In this document: positions 36,196 through 43,379 of the stretch, piece by piece
How the letters are laid out: each line of letters begins with the position of its first letter
Position numbering within the stretch: position 1 is the first letter of the stretch
Translations under genes and position numbers: made by a program
Assembly (NCBI RefSeq): GCF_009807035.1
Contig: NZ_WUBI01000001.1
Location: 1,240,001-1,304,000 of the forward strand
From: Paenibacillus dendrobii
GTDB taxonomy: Bacteria; Bacillota; Bacilli; Paenibacillales; Paenibacillaceae
Length of the DNA stretch: 64,000 bases
Direction: 5' to 3'
Notes under the pieces: model-generated
Databases searched by the model: none
Seen by the model: the letters and a program-made list of their open reading frames with translations, nothing else
Told to the model about the DNA's origin: nothing

Positions 36196-36498
36196 TCATG
36201 AAGTCATATTAGGGAAGATGCTGATGGATTCTCCCAAATATGTATTTGTGTACTCTTCTAGCTGATCTAACCATTCATCGATTATTTTCTTATCTAGAGC
36301 GCTGCTGAAACGCCCTAATTCACGCTCACCATGATTCACTATAACAGTAGGAATGAACTTCACATCCGTGTGAATGGTAGGTATATATTCAACCTTACTG
36401 ATACGAAGATGTCGTCTCTCCTGTGCGATTCCGTCGATTGTCTTTTGAAATTTCCGGCAATACCCGCAGGATTCATCATAATAAAAAGTCAGGTGCAT
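36196..36498 (-). CDS. Small thioredoxin-fold protein (CGYC)
   Basis: A 100-residue thioredoxin-fold protein. The redox motif is ESCGYCRKF at residues 9-17, and a cis-Pro is visible in KFIPTVIVNH near 48. It looks like a short thiol-disulfide exchange or glutaredoxin-type protein. GGGAGG precedes the ATG. It is at the junction between host and phage-like DNA and could belong to either; the AT-rich sequence and strand favour the phage side. Confidence 0.7.
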   Translation of the reverse strand: MHLTFYYDESCGYCRKFQKTIDGIAQERRHLRISKVEYIPTIHTDVKFIPTVIVNHGERELGRFSSALDKKIIDEWLDQLEEYTNTYLGESISIFPNMTS

Positions 36499-36563
36499 AT
36501 CCTACCTCCCAAGAATTAAAGTTCCCGCCATGATTTGATTAACTAAGAGATTCATGGTATTAT

Positions 36564-37529
36564 TTAACATATTGCACTCTGACTTGCTTTCTGTCGCATA
36601 TAATAAAACACTCTAGTAGTGTAGTTAGTTGTATCGAATCCACAGACTTCAAGGAGATCTGCAATTTCTTCAATGCATAGCGGTATTTTCCGTTCTTTTA
36701 TCTCCTGAGAAATAATCGAAATTTCCCGATCATATTTAGACTCAGACCTTACTTTTTCTTCCCGATTCACATTCGCCTCTTTATTCATAATTTTGGTGCG
36801 GATACGGGCGAGAGTACGATTAATAGTCATGGGGTAAACGCCTAATTTAGCAGCAATTTGCGTGTGGTTCTCTGCACCTTCCAAAATAAGACTCATCACT
36901 TGTTTTTCAAATTCAGAGAACAATTCATCTTTTAAAAGACTATCTACATACACTTGATTCGTCACTTTCTCTTCAAGGTTTCCGCCATTGCTGTCTGCAA
37001 TATCGAAGTTCTCGATGCCATCATAATGTTTAATCTCATCACTAAACATGGCGATTTCTCTGTAACGATCCACAGAAACATTTAACAATTTGGACATTTC
37101 ATCCTCATTGGGCCGGTGACCTAGTGTCTCCTCAATCTCTACCATTTTTTTGATAAGGTCTACAGCGCTCCGGCTTAGTCGTACATGTTGAGAGTCGCTA
37201 TATAGTAATTGATTCACTTCCCATAAAATCGGCCTTACGGCAAAGGTAGTGAATTTCACCCCCCTATTAACATCAAACTCCTTGATGGCGGTTATGATAC
37301 CAATGCAAGCATGTTGGTAAAGATCCTCGTCACTTATATTAAACTTCAACTTTAGTTCTTCAATATTTCCTTTATAATGCTTAAGCACAGAAAAGATAAA
37401 TTGCCGATTTGCCGTCAGGAACTCACCTAAAAGTTCATTATTATACTTGCATGCCTCAATCAAATCAGTATTATGTAGATCCTGCATTCCTTTTTTTCGC
37501 AACAATCGATATTCAGGGCTTAGCGCCAA
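36564..37529 (-). CDS. Phage-encoded sigma factor (sigma-70 family, regions 2-4)
   Basis: A 321-residue sigma-like protein. Region 2 (about residues 35-110) has DEDLYQHACIGIITAIKEFD and VKFTTFAVRPILWEVNQLL. A region 3-like part follows (about 115-160). Region 4 (about 205-250) has FEKQVMSLILEGAENHTQIA and an HTH, KLGVYPMTINRTLARIRTKI. About 60 extra residues follow, with no match I recognise. It lacks region 1. A TTG start follows GGAGGTGAGG. It is downstream in the phage operons, so it probably directs RNA polymerase to late phage promoters. Confidence 0.88.
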   Translation of the reverse strand: MALSPEYRLLRKKGMQDLHNTDLIEACKYNNELLGEFLTANRQFIFSVLKHYKGNIEELKLKFNISDEDLYQHACIGIITAIKEFDVNRGVKFTTFAVRPILWEVNQLLYSDSQHVRLSRSAVDLIKKMVEIEETLGHRPNEDEMSKLLNVSVDRYREIAMFSDEIKHYDGIENFDIADSNGGNLEEKVTNQVYVDSLLKDELFSEFEKQVMSLILEGAENHTQIAAKLGVYPMTINRTLARIRTKIMNKEANVNREEKVRSESKYDREISIISQEIKERKIPLCIEEIADLLEVCGFDTTNYTTRVFYYMRQKASQSAIC

Positions 37530-37570
37530 TTTACCTCACCTCCAACTTTTTTATGAACCGCTCTAAGGAA

Positions 37571-37638
37571 ATCCACTAACTCCCCACCAGAAGTCCACTA
37601 ACTCCCCACCATTGGTGGCTATAAATCCTTACGTAAGG
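37571..37638. repeat. Direct repeats and palindromes upstream of the phage sigma gene
   Basis: TCCACTAACTCCCCACC occurs twice (37572-37588, 37594-37610), period 22 bp. CCACC-ATT-GGTGG overlaps the second copy, and CCTTACGTAAGG (37627-37638) is a perfect 12-bp palindrome. The 333-bp gap (37530-37862) also holds a terminator; I see no gene in it. Confidence 0.75.
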
Positions 37639-37752
37639 TTTCAGAGTCTTCTTGAAATCTGCCGATTTTAGCCTATCTCCTTTGGATTGGGACTCATTAT
37701 TTCACTTCCTACTCTTAGTGGTCGTCCTGAGTCAAACGGGAGTTGCGCTCAA

Positions 37753-37776
37753 AAGAAAAAACCCTATTTCTAGGGT
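37753..37776 (-). terminator. Terminator of the transglycosylase gene
   Basis: ACCCT and AGGGT form a short stem; on the minus strand a T6 run and a further T-rich stretch follow. Confidence 0.65.
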
Positions 37777-37862
37777 CTGATTTCATCATTGATGTGATTG
37801 AGAATCACGGGGCGCTATTGATGTGATGTCATTTTCAATGTGAAGTAGCGAGCGAAAGCGGT

Positions 37863-38546
37863 TTAACGGTTGATTTTAGACAAAACTTTGTTCACTTTAG
37901 CAAGATAATTTGTATTGTACGTCCCTCGTTTTACATTTCCTTCACCCTGATTGTAGGCGATGATTCCGAGTTCTATTCCGAATTTTTTCTGGCAATATGC
38001 AAGGTACTTTACTCCAATTTCTATGTTTACTGAAGTATTGAACAAATTGCCCTTCATATTCATGAACTTTTGTGTAGAAGGGAGGATTTGAAGGAGTCCT
38101 TCTTCATGATTCCTACCGACTAAATTAGGATTATATGTAGCTCCTGTTTCTACCTCTATCATTGCCAGAATAGTGTACGGATCAATCTTATACATATTGC
38201 AATATTTCATGATTTCAGAAGCAAACCGTTCCGCATTTTTCTGTGGCACATGTTTACTTATCATATGGCGAACCAACTTTTTTTCTACTGAAATATCCTT
38301 CTTAGCTTGTGCTGGTTTCGAGATTATCTCTGGATGCTGTTGTTTTTTATGGGTTGCTAATGACACAATCAATATACGATTTGCCTCATCATTCGCTTTT
38401 CTCTTAAGTACTTGCAGCCCTTGCTCCTCTAGCACGTTCTCAGTGATTGTTGACTGTGGTTGCCTGTTGACCAACACCCTTTCTTGCGGAGTGCAAGCAA
38501 CAAGCATCATAGCTGCAATAGCCAGTATGAAGATATGTTTTATCAA
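37863..38546 (-). CDS. Lytic transglycosylase (SLT) lipoprotein
   Basis: About 227 residues, exported with lipobox MLVACTPQ. Residues about 115-225 form the lysozyme-like SLT domain, with catalytic Glu in ILAMIEVETGATYNPN and the later LLQILPST and YNQGEGNV blocks typical of the fold. It should cleave peptidoglycan without hydrolysis. The surface-anchored form suggests a role in cell-wall penetration or envelope remodelling rather than lysis. A TTG at 38546 sits better from AAAGGA than the ATG at 38558; both are possible. Confidence 0.88.
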   Translation of the reverse strand: MIKHIFILAIAAMMLVACTPQERVLVNRQPQSTITENVLEEQGLQVLKRKANDEANRILIVSLATHKKQQHPEIISKPAQAKKDISVEKKLVRHMISKHVPQKNAERFASEIMKYCNMYKIDPYTILAMIEVETGATYNPNLVGRNHEEGLLQILPSTQKFMNMKGNLFNTSVNIEIGVKYLAYCQKKFGIELGIIAYNQGEGNVKRGTYNTNYLAKVNKVLSKINR

Positions 38547-38715
38547 AACAAATACCATCCTTTCAGCTAGAACATCATCATTGACATTCGTTGTGTGAGC
38601 TAGGGCCAGCTTATGTTGATATGGGTACCAGAAATCTACAAAATCACCACTCCCTTCACTTCATTAGCCCTATCCCTATAGTGGTCGGGTTATGAAGGGA
38701 AAGAGTTGCAAAAAA

Positions 38716-38742
38716 CAAAAAAAGGCAGGCTCCGCCTACCTT
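38716..38742 (-). terminator. Terminator overlapping the stop of the IDEAL-like gene
   Basis: GGCAGGC and GCCTACC form the stem; T6 follows on the minus strand. Confidence 0.7.
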
Positions 38743-39091
38743 ACATTTGTGTCATTCGCATGTGGATGTCTTTACACCAATCATAGTCCCGCATCCATAA
38801 TGCGATATCCATAAGAACGAATAAACCTACATCGTCCAGATGATCCAAATCCCAATGCATAGCCTTCATACTCATCAGAGAGTGCGCTCTTGAGCCGAAC
38901 TTGGCCTTGACTCGAACCATTCGTTTGTTTAGAGACACCTCTCTTCCATATAAATCCACAACAACATGATTGGCACTCGCAGATAACACTTTACCGATTA
39001 GTCCGTTTTGCGGGTGTCCTTCGCTATCCACTTCAATGAAATCTCCTAACTCGGGTAAAATGTGAAAGCCCCCCGCCCCGTTAATGTCCAT
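38741..39091 (-). CDS. Phage hypothetical protein with IDEAL-like C-terminus
   Basis: A 116-residue protein with no signal peptide. Its C-terminal 30 residues (LFVLMDIALWMRDYDWCKDI) resemble the short IDEAL domain seen in Firmicute and phage proteins, with charged pattern DxALxxRDxxW. The N-terminal half is predicted beta (GDFIEVDSEGHPQ then LIGKVLSASANHVVVDLYGR). Function unknown. The start codon lies 18 bp after the previous gene. Confidence 0.65.
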   Translation of the reverse strand: MDINGAGGFHILPELGDFIEVDSEGHPQNGLIGKVLSASANHVVVDLYGREVSLNKRMVRVKAKFGSRAHSLMSMKAMHWDLDHLDDVGLFVLMDIALWMRDYDWCKDIHMRMTQM

Positions 39092-39109
39092 CTCTCAATG
39101 GAAACAATT

Positions 39110-39346
39110 CTAGTATACGTCGACATTCTTCATGCAATGATCTATTTGCTTCCGTACCAAATCCAGGTCCACATCCAGCAAAAGATCGGCATTATAGAGA
39201 TTGTTATAACTTTGAGTTAGGGCGTGGATTTCATCGGAGATCACACCCTTGGACTCTTTATTCGATGCGTTTTCCAAATCCACTCCCATGGCTTTAACTG
39301 CCTGGTTCATATCATGTAGTGCGGTATAAACTTGGCGAAATTTCAT
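39110..39346 (-). CDS. Small phage protein, unknown
   Basis: 78 residues, helical and acidic (LHDMNQAVKAMGVDLENASN; LLLDVDLDLVRKQIDHCM). It overlaps the stop of the upstream gene by 4 nt (ATGA), so the two are translationally coupled. No family recognised. Confidence 0.75.
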   Translation of the reverse strand: MKFRQVYTALHDMNQAVKAMGVDLENASNKESKGVISDEIHALTQSYNNLYNADLLLDVDLDLVRKQIDHCMKNVDVY

Positions 39347-39633
39347 ATGACCCTCGTCCTTCCTATATATGGTTTCTTAGCGTTGTAAGAAATCCCGATG
39401 CAATCTTGAATGCACTGCTTATGACCTGCCAAATAAGCCTCGAGACTGACACTAGATCCCACCTCTAATTCCATAATGAACTCGAGCACGTTTTCCAGCT
39501 GAGCTTTATTCCTTCGTAATGCATCCAACGAACCCGAGGAAGCGTGATGCATTCCCTGTTCCATATGTTGGATAGCCTCCACGATTCGTGTAACGTTATT
39601 AACGACATCGCCCAATTTATATCCGAATGCCAT
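39343..39633 (-). CDS. Small phage protein, unknown
   Basis: 96 residues, all-helical in outline, with EAIQHMEQGMHHASSGSL and CIQDCIGISYN; two Cys close together may bind metal. AGGAGG spaced 8 nt selects the ATG at 39633 over the upstream frame to 39672. No family recognised. Confidence 0.75.
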   Translation of the reverse strand: MAFGYKLGDVVNNVTRIVEAIQHMEQGMHHASSGSLDALRRNKAQLENVLEFIMELEVGSSVSLEAYLAGHKQCIQDCIGISYNAKKPYIGRTRVI

Positions 39634-39790
39634 ATCTTGAACCTCCTGCTGAAGTGAGTTTTGAGTATCCAAACCATATAAGTTAATTTATGTATTCGAG
39701 CATTTGCAGGCAAACGGATCATTGAAATCCACCAAAGCAATCTATTCTGCAGCTCATCAAACAGATTTAATCGAAGTTCCCCATGAAAGA

Positions 39791-39997
39791 TTACTCAACT
39801 AAAAGAACTGGGATAGAAACACTTAGATCTATGCTGAAACAATAGCACATCACCTCTTCAACAGTTTTAAAATCGAACTCGTCAGAGGATAAATCAAGCA
39901 CATTTCGTAATGCTTCGAGTTCTCCATCGGCTTCTATAATCTTGACCAAGTGTATATTGTCCAAATAATTCATGTATGCGATTGCGTACTTAGACAT
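39791..39997 (-). CDS. Small phage protein, unknown
   Basis: 68 residues, start chosen at the ATG preceded by AGGAAGGAACG; the longer frame from 40111 overlaps the previous gene. Acidic, with LVKIIEADGELEALRNVLDL. No family recognised. Confidence 0.65.
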   Translation of the reverse strand: MSKYAIAYMNYLDNIHLVKIIEADGELEALRNVLDLSSDEFDFKTVEEVMCYCFSIDLSVSIPVLLVE

Positions 39998-40049
39998 TCG
40001 TTCCTTCCTAGCCTTCAAAGGATGTTGAATTTTAAAGGTTAAGCAATGT

Positions 40050-40604
40050 TTACTTTTCTTCTGCTTCATAAAAATCTTGAGCAACCACCGTGACGATTCT
40101 TCCACCATCATTCATACGTATAACAGCCGTGTTACCCGCAAATACGTAACTAAACTCTCCTAATCCTATTTCGTTTGCAGCTAGTTGATTAACGATTTCT
40201 TGCACCTGGTTTCCGCCCAGACCCCCAACAGTATCATCATAGTATCTGAAATCATCTGGGAAGGATGGAGAATCGAATGAACCTTCTAAGTTTTCTCCCA
40301 GCAGGGTATCTATGAGGGTTCTCTGCTTAGCAATGAGTACATCCCGTAGTTCGAGGCGCTGAGTCATTTCTAGAAGTTTCTTTTCCAATTGCTCGATCTT
40401 AGTCGCCTTTTCTCCGAGAAGATCCATATGATCTGTCTTACCTTGCAGATCCTGATATTTTTGGCCTGATTGGAGCACTTGAAATAGTTCCTCTATGGAA
40501 ATGTTTCCTCTCAATTCCGAGGGGATATTCACGCTACGTACTGTACCGTTGATTTTCAAGAAAGGATGTTCTCCATCTTGAAAAGATTGTTGGTTATAAT
40601 TCAC
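40050..40604 (-). CDS. Phage protein with coiled coil, unknown
   Basis: 184 residues with a heptad-like stretch near residues 60-95 (KIEQLEKKLLEMTQRLELRD) that predicts oligomerisation, followed by a beta-rich C-terminus (FAGNTAVIRMNDGGRIVTVV). GGAGG spaced 6 nt from the GTG at 40604 favours that start over the ATG at 40631. Function unknown. Confidence 0.7.
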   Translation of the reverse strand: MNYNQQSFQDGEHPFLKINGTVRSVNIPSELRGNISIEELFQVLQSGQKYQDLQGKTDHMDLLGEKATKIEQLEKKLLEMTQRLELRDVLIAKQRTLIDTLLGENLEGSFDSPSFPDDFRYYDDTVGGLGGNQVQEIVNQLAANEIGLGEFSYVFAGNTAVIRMNDGGRIVTVVAQDFYEAEEK

Positions 40605-40661
40605 TCTATTACCTCCGATGTTAATATCCATATTTCACTCTATTTTCATGTTGGTCTCGTG

Positions 40662-40997
40662 CTAAATTTCATCCTTCATTGGAGCCAGTACATGGTTACT
40701 TTTATCCTCTTCCTCACCAATCTCTTCCACCTTCAGCGTCCAGTAGGATACCTTATTGAAATGGACACCGGACAAATCACCGCCGATACCGGCAACTGTA
40801 AAAACTTCACCTTCTTTATGCAGCTTACGGAAGGACTTTTGAAATTCATCCTGAACGTCCTTGACTGTCGTAAGCACCGTTTTGACAGGCTTAGATGGGC
40901 TGCCATAAATGACAGTAGGATCACTTATTGTCCAAACGACCCTCTTTACTTCTCCGTTATCGAAAAAGAACTTAGCCTTTAATCTGACTTTCATCAT
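40662..40997 (-). CDS. Phage protein, unknown
   Basis: 111 residues, mixed fold, AAAGGATG before the ATG. It reads VRLKAKFFFDNGEVKRVVWT then VAGIGGDLSGVHFNKVSYW. It overlaps the end of the next upstream gene by 26 nt. No family recognised. Confidence 0.7.
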   Translation of the reverse strand: MMKVRLKAKFFFDNGEVKRVVWTISDPTVIYGSPSKPVKTVLTTVKDVQDEFQKSFRKLHKEGEVFTVAGIGGDLSGVHFNKVSYWTLKVEEIGEEEDKSNHVLAPMKDEI

Positions 40998-41325
40998 CGT
41001 TCATCCTTTCCGTATAATGGTAGTCGGTAAAATCTTTCAAATGAAGTTCGATTCTCTCCAGAATACTTCCATCCGTTTCATTAAGCCGTTCTTCGATTCT
41101 ATGAAGCTCGTCATAGCTTTCCTTACTTATGGGCGGCCGAATAGACTCCTCGCCTTCATCAAATCTGAGCCACCAGCGCCGTATGGTTTCAAGCGTCAGG
41201 GTCTGATTGATAAAGTTGCCGCAATGCTGACACCATAGAACTAGTGCCTTATCGCATTCCATTTCTTCTGGAACAAAGGAAGATCCCGCCCCGCAATGTG
41301 GGCATAAGTTCATGAATCCAATCAA
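40972..41325 (-). CDS. Phage zinc-ribbon protein
   Basis: 117 residues. Two CxxC pairs near the N-terminus (LCPHCGAGSS; LWCQHCGNF) form a zinc ribbon, followed by a helical tail (SYDELHRIEERLNET). The TTG at 41325 sits 6 nt from AGAGGTGA and is preferred to the ATG at 41313. Function unknown, probably nucleic-acid or protein binding. Confidence 0.75.
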   Translation of the reverse strand: MIGFMNLCPHCGAGSSFVPEEMECDKALVLWCQHCGNFINQTLTLETIRRWWLRFDEGEESIRPPISKESYDELHRIEERLNETDGSILERIELHLKDFTDYHYTERMNDDESQIKG

Positions 41326-41372
41326 GATAATCACCTCTTTAATCAGTTGCCGTAAGCACCCAGTGGCTTATT

Positions 41373-41591
41373 TCATTTTCTGGTTTCCCCATCGAAAAAG
41401 TTAAAATAGTCATTCGAGTCACTTAATGGTTCATACTGTATTCCATTGTCAGCTGGATACGGCACGTTATGAATCACCTTCAGCTCCTGAATCTCTTTGG
41501 GTATTCCGTTTGGAAAAGCTAAACAAGACACTCCAGCATTGTCATCTCGATTAAAATGCTTACAGAAAACGCACGGAATCGTAAAATCCAT
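41373..41591 (-). CDS. Small Cys-containing phage protein
   Basis: 72 residues with IPCVFCKHF and a further Cys in GVSCLAFPNGIPKEI, a possible small metal site. No family recognised. Confidence 0.65.
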   Translation of the reverse strand: MDFTIPCVFCKHFNRDDNAGVSCLAFPNGIPKEIQELKVIHNVPYPADNGIQYEPLSDSNDYFNFFDGETRK

Positions 41592-41600
41592 ATCTTCCTC

Positions 41601-42719
41601 CTACCATCCGGAGCACTGATACCCGCCGTACTGCTCATACCATTCCCATATTTTAGGGTCAACGGAGACTCCGGTTATTTTAGCTGTAAACACTTCAGGC
41701 ATTAACTCAATAGGGAACCATTTCGTAGCATATTGACACAGGTTGTTGGCTACGTAGTTCTCGTCCGACTTGGATAATATTGTCTGATTGCCATATGCAT
41801 CCGGGTCAAGATCTGAGTACTGATAAAATAAAGAGGCTCCTACATTGTGATAGTGAAGCCAATGCCCGATCTCATGAATGACTGTCCTTAACCGGTTCGG
41901 TGAGGACTTCTGATGGGTATCATATTCCATTCGAGCAATTTCAGTTGCATGTTTAAAGTCATATGTTTTGCTTACAACGACCTCATTAGCGGGTGGGTTG
42001 AAATATCCGTTCGCTCCATTTCCATTCTTGATGTTGATATTCAATTGATACTTTGCCACCATTCCTGCAAAACCATCGCATGTATTGAACAGCAGTGCGA
42101 TTGCTTCGGTTACATAGTTAGCTGCATCAATATTCGATCCAAATTCACACTTCACGCCAAGGTTTGCTGCCCACTTCTCCGCATCCTTGACCTCTTTAAA
42201 AAGATTCCATTGCACAGGAAGTACGACGCCTCCTCCTTCTGATGAGGGAGGGACCTCCTCATCCGGTATCTCAGGCAGCGGATCCGGATAGCTGCCCAAG
42301 TCTGTTGTCCCGAATGATTGAAGATCGATATCAGGTTCGGTCAGGAAATGGAACATCACTTCTATATTCCTTGCTTTGCCATCAACTGCGTTGAACTCGA
42401 AAACTATTTCTTTTCCTGCTAGAATGGGATGGGCTACCTGAAAGTAAAGACCTTCATCGTACTTCATGCAGTGAATGTTCTTCATGATTTCTTTCCCATC
42501 CACGCTCAAGTTCCAGTAATCCCGGAAGTTCTCACTGTCAATCCTGACCGATATCGCGTAGAACTCAAGGTCATGTGACATGAAAAAGGTGTCCTTAATC
42601 ACGCGAACAACATCTGCTTTGCGTGGAATAGCTACTTGCCGCCCTATAAAATGAGGGAAGAGCTTCGTCGGATGATATGGAGGATCTAACCGACCTCCAA
42701 CGGCATACTTCACGAACAT
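41601..42719 (-). CDS. Phage protein with HExxH metallopeptidase domain
   Basis: 372 residues. The N-terminal ~130 residues are predicted beta and could be a structural domain. The C-terminal half has the zinc motif RTVIHEIGHWLHYHNVG near residue 285, with two His and a candidate third ligand in PIELMPEVFTA near 345. A proline-rich linker (PDEEVPPSSEGGG) joins the halves. A phage metalloprotease, zincin-type, is the likely class; target unknown. AAAGGAGGG places the start at 42719. Confidence 0.75.
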   Translation of the reverse strand: MFVKYAVGGRLDPPYHPTKLFPHFIGRQVAIPRKADVVRVIKDTFFMSHDLEFYAISVRIDSENFRDYWNLSVDGKEIMKNIHCMKYDEGLYFQVAHPILAGKEIVFEFNAVDGKARNIEVMFHFLTEPDIDLQSFGTTDLGSYPDPLPEIPDEEVPPSSEGGGVVLPVQWNLFKEVKDAEKWAANLGVKCEFGSNIDAANYVTEAIALLFNTCDGFAGMVAKYQLNINIKNGNGANGYFNPPANEVVVSKTYDFKHATEIARMEYDTHQKSSPNRLRTVIHEIGHWLHYHNVGASLFYQYSDLDPDAYGNQTILSKSDENYVANNLCQYATKWFPIELMPEVFTAKITGVSVDPKIWEWYEQYGGYQCSGW

Positions 42720-42829
42720 TTTTGCCCTCCTTTGCGGTTTTCTCGTATACGGTGAACGATGCACGAGCAAAACCTGAACGTATATCCAATTCGTTCGCCT
42801 CTCAAGGCAATGTCCTCTCCCGTAACCGA

Positions 42830-43222
42830 CTAAATGCCTTTCACAGTGAAGCTTCCAGGCTTTCTCCCAACCTGCAAACCATTTGAATTCAGAAGATCCA
42901 TGAGTTGAGAAGTTGTCACGTTGCCACTGAACTTATTTTCAATTTCGCTTATCAGGACTTGAATCGCTCTCCTAGGTTCCGGATGAATCGTGTCCGGTTC
43001 ATGGATGAGGGTATAGTTGTAAACTCCGTCGCCCCAATTTTGCAACGCTAATCGATAGCCTTGTTTGTACAACTCGCTGAGACGAGCTTGCCAGCGAAGA
43101 CTAATCTCTTGCAGCTCAACATTCGTAATTCCCTTTGAACCTGCGTTCCGCAGCGCGGTCAGTACACGAATACGCTGCGATGGTGATCTTTTCGTCGCTT
43201 CCTTTATAGTCGTTGTCGCCAT
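42830..43222 (-). CDS. Phage winged-helix DNA-binding protein
   Basis: 130 residues. An N-terminal helix-turn-helix outline (SQRIRVLTALRNAGSKGITN, then LQEISLRWQARLSELYKQGY) is followed by a second domain (IQVLISEIENKFSGNVTTSQ). It may regulate phage genes. AAGGAG precedes the ATG. The family is not clear to me. Confidence 0.6.
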   Translation of the reverse strand: MATTTIKEATKRSPSQRIRVLTALRNAGSKGITNVELQEISLRWQARLSELYKQGYRLALQNWGDGVYNYTLIHEPDTIHPEPRRAIQVLISEIENKFSGNVTTSQLMDLLNSNGLQVGRKPGSFTVKGI

Positions 43223-43302
43223 GGATCAATGCTCCTTGATATGAATAGAGTATCCCTACAATATCAGTAGTGAGTTTATCCCGGTCAAAAGTTGCGGAAT
43301 AT

Positions 43303-43332
43303 AAAAAAAGCCGCTATAGGCGGCTTTTTTTC
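43303..43332 (-). terminator. Terminator after the DNA polymerase gene
   Basis: AAAAAAAGCCGC and GCGGCTTTTTTT form a stem with T runs on both strands, 48 bp after the polymerase stop. Confidence 0.85.
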
Positions 43333-43379
43333 GTGAATTACAGCGAAACATGACCTAAGCAGTAAAAGGTAATCACCAA

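Noticed and set aside
39465-39740. Alternative 91-residue minus-strand frame
   Set aside because: It overlaps a better supported gene (39343-39633) out of frame and has no ribosome binding site.
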